From: Gemmatimonadota bacterium
GTDB taxonomy: Bacteria; Latescibacterota; UBA2968; UBA8231
Assembly (NCBI GenBank): GCA_018672475.1
Contig: JABHFS010000168.1
Coordinates: 1-64,000 of the forward strand
DNA length: 64,000 nucleotides
Reading direction: 5' to 3'
Positions 45,192 through 53,889 of this stretch are shown in pieces. Numbering within the stretch: position 1 is the stretch's first letter; each line of letters starts with the position of its first letter. Made by a program: the position numbers and the translations under genes. The notes beneath the pieces were generated by a model. The model saw nothing but the letters and a program-made list of their open reading frames with translations. It made no database searches and had not been told where the DNA came from.

Positions 45192-45219
45192 TTGACAGAT
45201 AGACCCGCCTTCCTATATT
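45192..45219 (+). promoter_or_regulatory. Sigma-70-type promoter of the glutaredoxin gene
   Basis: TTGACA at 45192-45197 and TATATT at 45214-45219 are separated by 16 bases, about 70 bases upstream of the glutaredoxin start. This is one of the best consensus matches in the window. Confidence 0.7.
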
Positions 45220-45291
45220 CGACCATATTACAACCAGCGATTTCACCCAGAGTGAATTCGACGTCCATCACGCCAGAAAGGAAACCCCATC

Positions 45292-45561
45292 ATGGCTGAA
45301 ACCCCCAATATTGTCGCCTATTTGAAACCCGTCTGCGGCTGGAGCAATAGCGTGCGTGAGACCTTCTCCAAGTACGATCTCCAGTACGAGGACAAGGACA
45401 TCATTAACAATCCAGAAATTTACGCCGAAATGGTGCAGAAAAGCGGTCAACCCCTCTCGCCCTGCGTCGAGATCAACGGTCAGATGCTGGCCGACGTCGA
45501 CGGCAACGAGGTCGAGACTTGGCTGGTCGAAAACGGGGTAGTTGAAGCCGCTACCGCCTAA
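45292..45561 (+). CDS. Glutaredoxin-like protein, monothiol type
   Basis: An 89-residue thioredoxin-fold protein. The active-site segment KPVCGWSNSVR has one cysteine, like monothiol CGFS glutaredoxins rather than CPYC types, and the glutathione-binding region is represented by SPCVEINGQMLADVDG. A second cysteine lies at SPC. It may serve in iron-sulphur cluster transfer or redox repair; the CGWS variation makes this less certain. AAAGGA precedes the ATG. It is flanked by a good promoter and a strong terminator, so it is monocistronic. Confidence 0.85.
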   Translation: MAETPNIVAYLKPVCGWSNSVRETFSKYDLQYEDKDIINNPEIYAEMVQKSGQPLSPCVEINGQMLADVDGNEVETWLVENGVVEAATA

Positions 45562-45588
45562 TAACCGCACCGGCCCACAAATATATTT

Positions 45589-45627
45589 AGCGCTGCCGCT
45601 CCCCTTTGAGCGGCAGCGCTTTTTTTA
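45589..45627 (+). terminator. Strong rho-independent terminator
   Basis: AGCGCTGCCGCTC pairs perfectly with GAGCGGCAGCGCT around CCCTTT, and seven T follow. It ends the glutaredoxin gene and also overlaps the final bases of the convergent GAF-like gene. Confidence 0.92.
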
Positions 45628-46161
45628 TCCCGCCACGATCTGGCTCAACTCGCGACGCAACGCCTCGCAAATATTCGGCTGTTCGTGATTGAGCGGTCCG
45701 CTCGCCGCCCGGCGAATCAGGGTCAACGCACCCAATAGCCGTCCCTCGTCCTGTTTGAGCGGCAATACATAATTAAAACCGAGCATCCCGCTCGCCGCCC
45801 CTTCCAACATAAAGGGTACCGCCCCTTGGGGCAGCGAACTTTCTTCATCGGCGCTGGCCTGTCCCATAATCAGCAGCGCCGAAGCCCCGGCGCCCTCCTG
45901 TCCGGCAAAAGAGCGCTCGTCATCCTGCTTTAGCGCACCACGCAAAATATCGGCTCCCGCTCCGGCGACATGGCCCAATTCAGGCGCACCTCCTGCGCCG
46001 ATACGCTCATAGACAATGGTGTCCGCCGCTTCAATCTGCAGCAGCAACTCCATTCCCTTGGCCACCGCCTCATCCGGCGGCATGCTCTGGAGCGACTCGA
46101 TAATATGGGGCGGAATTTCAGCAGGGTCGGGCATATTAAACGGTATGATCGATACGGGCAT
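45625..46161 (-). CDS. GAF-like domain protein
   Basis: A 178-residue soluble protein. The segment GFNYVLPLKQDEGRLLGALTLIRR followed by a helix (EALRRELSQIV) resembles the last strands and helix of a GAF domain, quoted here in part. No catalytic or DNA-binding domain is attached. Neighbours give no clear functional clue. The family call is tentative; a stand-alone ligand sensor is one possibility. Confidence 0.6.
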   Translation of the reverse strand: MPVSIIPFNMPDPAEIPPHIIESLQSMPPDEAVAKGMELLLQIEAADTIVYERIGAGGAPELGHVAGAGADILRGALKQDDERSFAGQEGAGASALLIMGQASADEESSLPQGAVPFMLEGAASGMLGFNYVLPLKQDEGRLLGALTLIRRAASGPLNHEQPNICEALRRELSQIVAG

Positions 46162-46217
46162 GAGATATCCTTGACAAGATTAATGAAGGGAGCTTATTTT
46201 TACACCTGTTATTGGCT

Positions 46218-46293
46218 GGCTCTTTAGCTCAGTAGGTAGAGCAGGGGACTGAAAATCCCTGTGTCCCCAGTTCGATTCTGGGAGGAGCCACCA
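46218..46293 (+). tRNA. tRNA-Phe (GAA)
   Basis: A complete 76-base cloverleaf with encoded CCA. The acceptor stem GGCTCTT pairs with AGGAGCC (one G-U), the anticodon loop is CTGAAAA giving anticodon GAA, and the T arm is CCCAG-TTCGATT-CTGGG. A terminator hairpin follows. Confidence 0.97.
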
Positions 46294-46300
46294 TTATTAT

Positions 46301-46340
46301 AAACAGCCCTCCAGCTTCTGCAAGCTGGGGGGCTGTTTTG
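46301..46340 (+). terminator. Terminator after tRNA-Phe
   Basis: AAACAGCCCTCCAGCTT pairs with AAGCTGGGGGGCTGTTT around a four-base loop, with one internal wobble or bulge, and ends in a short T run. Confidence 0.85.
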
Positions 46341-46366
46341 TATTTATAGGCCACATAAAAGTTAAC

Positions 46367-46398
46367 TTGACTTTCGGTCAATTTTAAAGCTATATAAT
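46367..46398 (+). promoter_or_regulatory. Promoter of the small Gln-rich protein gene
   Basis: TTGACT at 46367 is followed 18 bases later by TATATA, overlapping a TATAAT at 46393. It lies about 40 bases before the 46438 start. Confidence 0.55.
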
Positions 46399-46437
46399 AA
46401 CAAGACCTTATAGCCACATTAGCCGGAGTCCTACCCC

Positions 46438-46752
46438 ATGTTACGCCCGATGGACCTCCAGGACAACTTCTCCAAGGCCCCGTTAGTGGCCCGCGAGCAG
46501 AACATACAACAGCTCCGCCCCACCATCACTCAGCACAACCTCGCCCAGCAAGCCGACCAGGAGCATATCCACGACCACAGCCGCGTCCGCGAGTCCGCCG
46601 GGGCCGACGAGGCGCAAAATCGAGTCGACGACCACGATCGCCCACCCGGACAGCAACAACAAAAAAAACGCCAACAACCCGACCCAGTTGAAGCAAAAGA
46701 AACCCCGCGTCCTCGCATCGTCGGCGACGGGCATATAGACATCACTGTCTAA
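46438..46752 (+). CDS. Small hydrophilic Gln-rich protein
   Basis: A 104-residue, highly polar protein without membrane segments, rich in Gln, Asp, His and Arg, with a central low-complexity stretch (PPGQQQQKKRQQP). It starts MLRPMDLQDNFSKAPL and ends GDGHIDITV. Small proteins with such ordered ends and a charged middle occur in other bacteria, but I cannot name the family. GGAG stands nine bases before the ATG, and a plausible promoter precedes it. The opposite-strand ORF here is hydrophobic and looks like a shadow. Confidence 0.6.
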   Translation: MLRPMDLQDNFSKAPLVAREQNIQQLRPTITQHNLAQQADQEHIHDHSRVRESAGADEAQNRVDDHDRPPGQQQQKKRQQPDPVEAKETPRPRIVGDGHIDITV

Positions 46753-46829
46753 AAAAAGGCCCCTCAATCGCTGGAACCCCGATCGTCCCCTGTTACAAAT
46801 AATATCCTCTATACAGCACGAGTTATTTT

Positions 46830-47390
46830 TTACTCGTCTTCATCCCCCGAATATTCGTCAAATTCACTCGCCATGTCGCCGCCAACACCACCCGTTTGTT
46901 CGTAATCGTCTTCATCCTCCTGCTCCAATTGCATAATCTGTTTTCGCAGCTTGTCGTTTTGCAAATTAGTCGCCGAGAGACGCTCGCTCATAATCTCGAC
47001 GATATTGTCTAAAATGCGAACATGAATGATTTGGTTTGAGGCCAAAACGGACAATAATGCATTTCGCGCGATAACTACCGCGACCGAACGATCGACGGAC
47101 GATATATTCGCCGAACGCGGCTGGTTGGTAAAAACACCCATTTCCCCCGTAAGCATACCCGGCCCGAGATCCCCCAACTCTTCGCCCCCAGCGCTGGTGA
47201 CTACCATCTTACCCTGCAAAAGCACCAGCATCTCATCGCTGGGCTCGCCGATGCTATAGACTTGCTCGCCAATCCCGTACGTCTGCGAGGTCCCCACTCG
47301 CAACAAGCGCTGGATATGCTCTAACTCTAAACCTTTGAATACCGAGATCTTCTGTAATACCTGCATCAAGCGATGTTGCTGTTGGTTCAT
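46830..47390 (-). CDS. Cyclic nucleotide-binding domain protein without DNA-binding domain
   Basis: A 186-residue protein with a CRP-type effector domain in about residues 15-125 (VFKGLELEHIQRLLR, GEQVYSIGEPSDEMLVLLQG, GEMGVFTNQPRSANI). A coiled helix and a very acidic tail (EQEDEDDYEQ and EYSGDEDE) follow in place of the helix-turn-helix of CRP. The phosphate-binding cassette GEMGVFTNQPRSA is partly like the cAMP type. It is probably a signalling or protein-partner module. AAGG lies five bases before the ATG. Confidence 0.82.
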   Translation of the reverse strand: MNQQQHRLMQVLQKISVFKGLELEHIQRLLRVGTSQTYGIGEQVYSIGEPSDEMLVLLQGKMVVTSAGGEELGDLGPGMLTGEMGVFTNQPRSANISSVDRSVAVVIARNALLSVLASNQIIHVRILDNIVEIMSERLSATNLQNDKLRKQIMQLEQEDEDDYEQTGGVGGDMASEFDEYSGDEDE

Positions 47391-47496
47391 CGAGACCTTC
47401 CCTTCGCCTCTACCGCGTTGCCTTTTTGTATCGCGAGCCGTTAATTTACCTTCCTATACATAATCAACTAGTCACGATCCGTCAAAGAAATATACC

Positions 47497-48753
47497 TTGC
47501 TATCAACCCACCGCGAGGCGCTATCGCTGTTCAACCGCGACGTGCGGCTGGTCCTCCTTAGTCAGGCCCTGATCGGCTTTACGATCTTTGGCGGAGTGTA
47601 TACGGTCCTGCTCAACCTCTATTTACTACGACTGGACTACAACCCGCTATTGATCGGACAGATCAACGCCGTCGGCGCGCTGTCTTTCGCGCTATTTAGC
47701 ATACCCGCCGGGCTCTTGGGCGATCGCTGGGGCTCGCGCCTCACCATGATCGTCGGCATGCTACTTTCAGCGCTAGGTTTTGGCTTATTGCCGCTGGGTG
47801 AGTTCGTGCCGCCCGCCTCGCAAACGACTTATATTATGAGCACCTATGCGCTCGGCGTGCTCGGCAATACCCTCTTCCTCTGTAACGCCATCCCCTTTCT
47901 AACCTTGATCAGCCCACCGCAACTGCGCAACCACGTGTTCTCAACGCAAGTCGCCCTATGGCCATTGGCCGGTTTTGCCGGCAGTCTCTGTGGCGGCCTG
48001 TTGCCCCGCCTCTTCTCCTCGCTGCTCGATTTGCCCGACAGCCATCCGGCCCCCTACCGCTACCCGCTGCTTTTGTCAGCCGCCGTATTGTTAGTCAGCG
48101 CTGCTGCCATCGCGGCGACCCGTCCGCAGAAAGTAAAAAAGGCGCAGCGCACACACCGCCAGCAATCGCCTTTTCCCTTCGCCGTCATCCTAGTATTGGG
48201 CATCACTACGCTCTTGCAAATGGCCGCCGAGAACAGCATCCGCATATTTTTCAATGTCTATATGGACGACGGTCTCGGCGCTTCGACCACGATGATCGGG
48301 GGCCTGACAGCCGCAGGCCAACTACTAGCCGCCTTCACCGCATTAGCCGGACCGGCGCTTAGCCAACGCTTCGGCCGGGTCCCGGTCATCACCTTTGGCG
48401 CGGCGGCGATGGCGCTGTGCCTTATACCATTGGCGATGGTTGGCCATTGGGCGATGGCCGGCGCGACAAGTATGGCGCTGATCGCGCTCAGTTCCATCCG
48501 CCGTTCGGTCTATATCGTCTTCCAGCAGGAAATGGTCGCCGAACGCTGGCGGGTAACCATGAGTTCGGCGCTGACGATGGCCTATGGCATCAGTATTGCC
48601 GGAATCTCGCTGGGCGGCGGCTGGCTGATCGAAACATCGGGCTATCCGGCGCTATTTGGAGGTTCGACACTGATAACCTTACTCGGTGTGCTTTGTTTTC
48701 ATATCTATTTTCGCACGCCTCGTGGCCAGTACGCAAATAGCCCGCCAGAATAA
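47497..48753 (+). CDS. Major facilitator superfamily transporter
   Basis: A 418-residue membrane protein with about twelve predicted helices. It has the MFS loop 2-3 motif in GLLGDRWGSRLTMIVG and the equivalent in the second half (ALSQRFGRVPVITFG). The start is a TTG, the only good choice before the first helix. The cargo is unknown. A hairpin overlaps the stop codon. It is divergent from the cyclic-nucleotide-binding gene, with about 100 bases between. Confidence 0.88.
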   Translation: MLSTHREALSLFNRDVRLVLLSQALIGFTIFGGVYTVLLNLYLLRLDYNPLLIGQINAVGALSFALFSIPAGLLGDRWGSRLTMIVGMLLSALGFGLLPLGEFVPPASQTTYIMSTYALGVLGNTLFLCNAIPFLTLISPPQLRNHVFSTQVALWPLAGFAGSLCGGLLPRLFSSLLDLPDSHPAPYRYPLLLSAAVLLVSAAAIAATRPQKVKKAQRTHRQQSPFPFAVILVLGITTLLQMAAENSIRIFFNVYMDDGLGASTTMIGGLTAAGQLLAAFTALAGPALSQRFGRVPVITFGAAAMALCLIPLAMVGHWAMAGATSMALIALSSIRRSVYIVFQQEMVAERWRVTMSSALTMAYGISIAGISLGGGWLIETSGYPALFGGSTLITLLGVLCFHIYFRTPRGQYANSPPE

Positions 48754-48766
48754 CTTCCGGCGGGCT
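48739..48766. terminator. Hairpin overlapping the MFS gene stop codon
   Basis: AGCCCGCC pairs with GGCGGGCT across a 12-base loop that contains the TAA stop of the transporter gene. The trailing T run is weak. It lies between convergent genes and may act on both strands. Confidence 0.55.
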
Positions 48767-48786
48767 ATATACAAATGCAACGAGAT

Positions 48787-51684
48787 CTATAACACTTTGA
48801 TCAGCGTCAACCCCTCAACCGACGCAACCGCCTCCGTCGACCCAAATACCGCGACCCGCCCGGCCTTGGCAACCTCATCCAATACTCGCGCAAAGTTCGC
48901 AAAGCCCTCGGCATCGGTCGCCAGCACCTCGTCGCGCATTTTTTGGCGATAACTGTCGTCGATCCCGGTCAAGTGACGAACCATCGAGGTATAGCCCTTT
49001 GCGTCGGGCAACTGATAGGAATCGAAATCGCCGATCGTACCGATAATCGCCTTCGTCAGCTCGTCCTCGCTGATCGGATGCTCGCGCAAAAAAGTGCCGC
49101 TCTGGTCGTAAACTGCCAGCGTCTCCCGCACATTGGGGTCGCGGTAGGAAACATAGGATAGCACCCCGGAAAACGGATCGAAAGAGCAGAAAGCCCCATA
49201 AGCCCCGCCCTGGACCCGCACCCGGTCCCAGAGCCAAGTCGTAGCCAAATAGCGGGTAATCACCGACGACGACCCGTCGAGCTCATAACCCAATTCAAAA
49301 AGATTGGCCGCCTTGCCCACATAGTTGACCTGCGCCGGAGCCGTCAAACCCTCATCGACCGCGATCAGATTCGGCGACCAGGTCTCAAGTGCACGCTCAG
49401 CAACCGGCAGCTCCTGTAAAAACGAGGCCAGCCGATCTTCGAAACCCGCCCGATCGGCCCCGGACAACGTCGCATTGCACAACATGCCCTGTCGGTTGAG
49501 CAAAAGCGTGCGGATTCGCTCTAAGCGCGCCTGCACCGCCGGCCAATCACTTTCGATCTCTTCGACCAACTCGCGCAAAAAGAACAAATAGCTCAAACCG
49601 CGCATCTGCTCGGAGATCCACCCCGTTTCGTCGAATTGCGCCCTGAGTCGCATCGACACCACCCGGTGACCGCCGGGCACCATTGACGACTCCTCACCGG
49701 CCCGCTCCTCCAAGGCCATCTGCAACAAGCGCTGCTTATCGTCAAAACGCCCTTCGAGCAATACATCCCGCATAATCGCCATCAAGTTATCGGCCCGACC
49801 GACCATCGACTTACCGCGCAAAAAGAGCCAGGTCGCCGCCGGCCCACCGCCGAGCCTGCTGCCCACTAGCGATTGCGCCCAAACTCCGCCGGTTTCTGCG
49901 CCGATCCGCTGCTGCAACTCGACAAAGTTCTCGCGCTGAGTCCCCATCTCCAATAACGCCCGTCCAAAAAGCGAAATATAGGGCAACAATTCCTGCGGCA
50001 AGACCCGCAGGTCAAAGCCGACGTCGAGATAGACGATGCCATTAGTAAATAGATCGTGGTGCAGCACCGGCACGTCGGCGACCTTCGTCTCCTCAATCGG
50101 CAAGACCTTGACTTCGCGTTCCAGGTCGCTCAACTGCAACCGCGGCAACTTGGCCAGATCCTCGGGCGCATCAGGTTCTTCCTGAGCGCGTTTCAACTCG
50201 GCCGTCGCCCGCACTAAGCCTTCCAGATCCTCGCGGCTCATCTGCGCGCGTGCTTCGGCCAGACGCCGTTCTTCTTCTTGCTCCTGCTCAGCCGCCAACC
50301 CGGCATCCGGCGCGAGCACTACGGTCGTGCGGTGGGTATTGTCGATCAAGTGGCGCTGGATCAAGTTTTCCAGGTAGCGATCATCCGCCGCCAGCTTCGC
50401 CCTTAGTGCGACGAACGAATCCTCGAAGCGCAACGGCACGAAGGGATCGCGGTCGTATAACCAATCCGTCAACATCTTGAGCATCATCACCAAGCCGCGC
50501 GGATAACCGCCCGTATTGTTTTCCCGCAACCGGAACTCGGCAGTGTGCAGCGAGGCCTCGACCATACCGCGGTCAATGCCATCGCGCGCCAAATCCGCCA
50601 AGAGTTGTAATATCAGCGTCTCGACCGCATCAACATCCTCGGCTTTGACCCCCTTCAACCCCGCGCCATACACGTATTGCGCCAGATCGGTCTCTATCCC
50701 GCTGCCGGTCAAGTCCTCGCCCAACCCCGAATCGATCAACGCCTTGCGCAAGGGCGAACCCGGCGTGCCGATCAGCGCGTGGTCGAGAATCTGCAAGGCT
50801 CGACGCTCATCGGCGTCGATGTCATCGGTCAACAGCCAGTTGACCGTGACAAAACATTTGCTCTCCGCGCCTTCATCCCCGCCCTCGTCAACAGCGTAGG
50901 GGAAACTCAGCTTCTGCGGCTCAGTAAAACGCGGTTGCGGCTTGACCGTGGAGTCAATGACATGCGGCTCGTAGTCCGCCAAATATTCATCTAATAGCAC
51001 GAGCCGGCGCTCCGGGTCATCGTCGCCGTAGAAGAACACTCGGGCGTTGGACGGGTGATAAAAATCTTCGTGAAAGCGCTTGAACTGCTCAAAGGTCAGA
51101 TCTGGGATATGGCGCGGGTGTCCACCCGAATCGACCCCGTAGGTGCTGTCGGGAAAGATCGAATGCTGCGCGTGCTCGGCCAGGACCCGCTCCGGATCCG
51201 AATACGCACCTTTCATTTCATTGAAGACCACGCCCTTATAGCTGAGCGGGTCATCGACGTTTTCCAGTTCGTAATGCCAACCCTCCTGTTCGAGGACCTG
51301 GGGCGTAATGCGCGGATAGAACACAGCATCGAGATAGACGTCGACTAAATTATAGAAGTCCTGCAGATTGGTGCTGGCGACGGGATAACAGGTCTTGTCG
51401 GGGTAGGTAAAGGCGTTGAGGAAGGTGTTGAGCGATCCTTTAACCAATTCTATAAACGGTTCTTTGACCGGGTATTTGCGCGAACCGCACAGCACCGAAT
51501 GCTCAAGGATATGGGCGATGCCGGTCGAGTCGGTGGGCGGCGTGCGGAAGTTGATCCCGAAGACCTTGTTCTCGTCTTCATTGATCAGCGAAACCACTTC
51601 ACAACCAGTGCGGTGGCGATAAAACAAACCACGCATATTGAGTTCGGAAATTTCTTCATCGCGCAGAAGTTCGAAATCGTGCAT
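48787..51684 (-). CDS. M16C insulinase-family metallopeptidase (presequence protease-like)
   Basis: A 965-residue peptidase with the inverted zinc motif HILEH at residues 58-62, followed by SVLCGSRKYPVKEPFIEL (shortened), characteristic of M16C PreP-type enzymes that degrade peptides in a closed chamber. Four homologous halves are expected from the length. No signal peptide is seen, so it is likely cytosolic. AGAGGA stands four bases before the ATG. A 36-base palindrome lies 22 bases upstream. Confidence 0.92.
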   Translation of the reverse strand: MHDFELLRDEEISELNMRGLFYRHRTGCEVVSLINEDENKVFGINFRTPPTDSTGIAHILEHSVLCGSRKYPVKEPFIELVKGSLNTFLNAFTYPDKTCYPVASTNLQDFYNLVDVYLDAVFYPRITPQVLEQEGWHYELENVDDPLSYKGVVFNEMKGAYSDPERVLAEHAQHSIFPDSTYGVDSGGHPRHIPDLTFEQFKRFHEDFYHPSNARVFFYGDDDPERRLVLLDEYLADYEPHVIDSTVKPQPRFTEPQKLSFPYAVDEGGDEGAESKCFVTVNWLLTDDIDADERRALQILDHALIGTPGSPLRKALIDSGLGEDLTGSGIETDLAQYVYGAGLKGVKAEDVDAVETLILQLLADLARDGIDRGMVEASLHTAEFRLRENNTGGYPRGLVMMLKMLTDWLYDRDPFVPLRFEDSFVALRAKLAADDRYLENLIQRHLIDNTHRTTVVLAPDAGLAAEQEQEEERRLAEARAQMSREDLEGLVRATAELKRAQEEPDAPEDLAKLPRLQLSDLEREVKVLPIEETKVADVPVLHHDLFTNGIVYLDVGFDLRVLPQELLPYISLFGRALLEMGTQRENFVELQQRIGAETGGVWAQSLVGSRLGGGPAATWLFLRGKSMVGRADNLMAIMRDVLLEGRFDDKQRLLQMALEERAGEESSMVPGGHRVVSMRLRAQFDETGWISEQMRGLSYLFFLRELVEEIESDWPAVQARLERIRTLLLNRQGMLCNATLSGADRAGFEDRLASFLQELPVAERALETWSPNLIAVDEGLTAPAQVNYVGKAANLFELGYELDGSSSVITRYLATTWLWDRVRVQGGAYGAFCSFDPFSGVLSYVSYRDPNVRETLAVYDQSGTFLREHPISEDELTKAIIGTIGDFDSYQLPDAKGYTSMVRHLTGIDDSYRQKMRDEVLATDAEGFANFARVLDEVAKAGRVAVFGSTEAVASVEGLTLIKVL

Positions 51685-51705
51685 AAAGTCCTCTTGAAGA
51701 GTAAG

Positions 51706-51741
51706 ATACCTGAGAGTGGCGCTAGCGCCGCTCTCAGGTAT
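51706..51741. promoter_or_regulatory. 36-base near-perfect palindrome upstream of the M16C gene
   Basis: ATACCTGAGAG is mirrored by CTCTCAGGTAT around GGCGCTAGCGCC, with a single wobble position. It starts 22 bases upstream of the peptidase start and lies in the leader of its message. It lacks a T run on either strand, so an operator or a leader hairpin is as likely as a terminator for the upstream amidohydrolase. Confidence 0.6.
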
Positions 51742-51865
51742 GGGGATAACGCCTATGAATTAACAATTGCCCGACCTCGGCAACAAGCCACGAGGTAGCC
51801 GATTAAAATTCAGCCACGGCAAACTGCGGGAATTCAGATCTAAATGGAAAATAAAAATCCGCACA

Positions 51866-52708
51866 TCAAACCAACCCCCAGACTCGGGCGGCCGTGCCAC
51901 CGAGAACCCATTCGCACTGGTCTGCGCTAAGGAAAGAAAAGCCCTCCCTGACCAGCCGTAGTTCATCGGCCAAACTCAGCCAATTGTGCTTGGTGCGGTG
52001 GTGCCCAGGATAACCGGTGCCCCACAACGAACGCTCCGCACCAAAGGCATCGACTAGCTGTCGAATAAAGGGATGGATATCGGCGAAGGGGAAATCCTGT
52101 TCAGACCGGCCTTTGACATCCGAAATTTTCACGTGGATATTTTCAAAACGCGCCAGTTCGACGATCGGCGCGAAGGCCTGCTCGCCCTCTTTCAGATCGG
52201 GATAGCCCATATGGTCTATCAGCAACTTCATCTGCGGGAAACGCCGGGCGATCTCGGCCACCTGCACCGCATCATTCGAATTCATATGGAACTGCACCAC
52301 CGCGCCCAACGCGGCCAACTCTTCCCACATCGGGCCATTCTGCTCGGTCAGCAGGATCTGTTCTTCCGGATAATACATCGGATGAAAACGGAAACCCACC
52401 AACCCGCGCTTCTGCATCCAGTAGCGCACTAGGCCGGCATTGTTCGGATCCTGCGGGTCGATCATTCCATGGCCGATCAAACGGTCGGGGAAGCGCACTA
52501 CCGAATCGGCCATATAGCCATTGTCCCAAGTCGACCAACTGGTCTGCACAATAACCGAATGATCAACCCCGTTGGCATCCATATCTTCGATCAGTTCGTC
52601 GGCGGTGGCCCGTTCGTCCGGTTCACTCTTCCAACCGGGAGCCGTCGGCCCAACGGGATAACGCGGTGGATCAATTTCCCAGATGTGCACGTGCGTATCG
52701 ACAATCAT
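51866..52708 (-). CDS. Amidohydrolase family protein (TIM-barrel, ACMSD/lactonase-like)
   Basis: An amidohydrolase-2 protein of 280 residues. I start at ATG 52708, with GGAGG nine bases upstream and the metal motif MIVDTHVHIWE at the very N-terminus; the track start adds ten residues. Other expected ligand regions are FRFHPMYYPE, VQFHMNSND, LLIDHMGYPD and LWGTGYPGHH. It probably hydrolyses a lactone or decarboxylates a small acid. The substrate is unknown. Confidence 0.83.
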   Translation of the reverse strand: MIVDTHVHIWEIDPPRYPVGPTAPGWKSEPDERATADELIEDMDANGVDHSVIVQTSWSTWDNGYMADSVVRFPDRLIGHGMIDPQDPNNAGLVRYWMQKRGLVGFRFHPMYYPEEQILLTEQNGPMWEELAALGAVVQFHMNSNDAVQVAEIARRFPQMKLLIDHMGYPDLKEGEQAFAPIVELARFENIHVKISDVKGRSEQDFPFADIHPFIRQLVDAFGAERSLWGTGYPGHHRTKHNWLSLADELRLVREGFSFLSADQCEWVLGGTAARVWGLV

Positions 52709-52734
52709 GCGCGCATTCCTCCTTATTGAAGTTG

Positions 52735-53889
52735 TCACGGTAGGGCGATTTTGCCCAAAACAGCCGGGCGCCTAGCCCCGGTAGCGGCTGGCACATTCCC
52801 GGGCTGCCCCATTAAGGTCTCATTGGCCAGCACTGCAAAGGTCAACGCCTCCCGCGCGTCCGGATCCACGCCCAACTCAGCAAGCGAAGCGATCGCCAAA
52901 CCCGGCAGGGCTTGCTGCAAACCCGCCATCATCCGTGGATTGTGCACCCCTCCGCCGGCGACCCATAAACCAGCACAACCCGCCGGGCAAAAGCGCGTAA
53001 CCCCCTCGGCGATGGACCGCACCGTAAATGCCGTCAAGGTCGCGACCAGATCGTCCTCGTCCCATTGCCCGCGCGCCAAGATTTCCGCGAGCATCTCCCC
53101 CCCGAACTGCTCGCGCCCCGTCGATTTGGGTGGTTCGCGATGCAGAAACGCGTGTTGCAGCAATTCGGCGAGCAAGCCCTCGTCGATCCAACCCCGTCCG
53201 GCCCTTTCCCCATCGCGGTCAAAACGCTCCCGCCCTCCGCTAAAATGCGCAACGGCCGCATCGGCCAGCATATTGCCCGGCCCCAGATCAAAGGCCAACC
53301 CCGCACTAGGCCCAGCCGACAACACCGTGACATTGGCGATTCCGCCGATATTAAGCAAGAGTCGGTCTTCTGTCGGGTGGGTAAAGAGCCAAGCATCGAC
53401 CAGGGGTACCAAGGGCGCGCCTTGGCCACCTACCGCCATATCGGCCGGGCGAAAATCCGCGACGGTCACCACGCCGGTTCGCGCGGCGATAATCGCCGGT
53501 TCGCCGATTTGCAGCGTCGCCCCGTCGGCCGGCAAGTGCCGCACAGTCTGCCCATGCGACCCGACCAGGTCGATCTCGGCGGGTTGCAGCCCCGCCTGTT
53601 TTATTATCACTAGCGCCGCCTCGGCAAAAGCTTCGCCCATCGCGACATTAGCCCGACACAGCGCATCGAGTGAAGCCCCTGCGTCAAAAAGCGAAAAAAC
53701 CTCGTGGCGCAATCCGTCGGGCAATGCAACCGTATCAAAAGCCAGGATCTCTTGGCGCGTATCGACCCCGCTTCCGGTCAACTCCACAACTACCGCGTCA
53801 ATGCCGTCGACCGACGTGCCCGACATCAATCCAACTACACGCCGCCGTTTTTTCGCCGCCAGTTCAATCAGTCTGCGCATCATCCGCAT
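52735..53889 (-). CDS. anmK: Anhydro-N-acetylmuramic acid kinase
   Basis: A 384-residue sugar kinase of the AnmK family, which converts 1,6-anhydroMurNAc to MurNAc-6-phosphate in cell-wall recycling. Motifs are VVGLMSGTSVDGIDA near residue 18, VGSHGQTVRHLP, LLLNIGGIANVT and LWVAGGGVHNP. The start overlaps the end of the O-antigen-ligase-like gene by 26 bases; an ATG nine bases later is also possible. It is the last gene of this envelope cluster. Confidence 0.95.
   Translation of the reverse strand: MRMMRRLIELAAKKRRRVVGLMSGTSVDGIDAVVVELTGSGVDTRQEILAFDTVALPDGLRHEVFSLFDAGASLDALCRANVAMGEAFAEAALVIIKQAGLQPAEIDLVGSHGQTVRHLPADGATLQIGEPAIIAARTGVVTVADFRPADMAVGGQGAPLVPLVDAWLFTHPTEDRLLLNIGGIANVTVLSAGPSAGLAFDLGPGNMLADAAVAHFSGGRERFDRDGERAGRGWIDEGLLAELLQHAFLHREPPKSTGREQFGGEMLAEILARGQWDEDDLVATLTAFTVRSIAEGVTRFCPAGCAGLWVAGGGVHNPRMMAGLQQALPGLAIASLAELGVDPDAREALTFAVLANETLMGQPGNVPAATGARRPAVLGKIALP

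Noticed and set aside
46483-46767. 94-residue hydrophobic ORF on the minus strand that could be a membrane protein
   Set aside because: It is antisense to the small Gln-rich protein, which has a promoter and ribosome site; hydrophobic shadows are expected opposite polar coding sequence.
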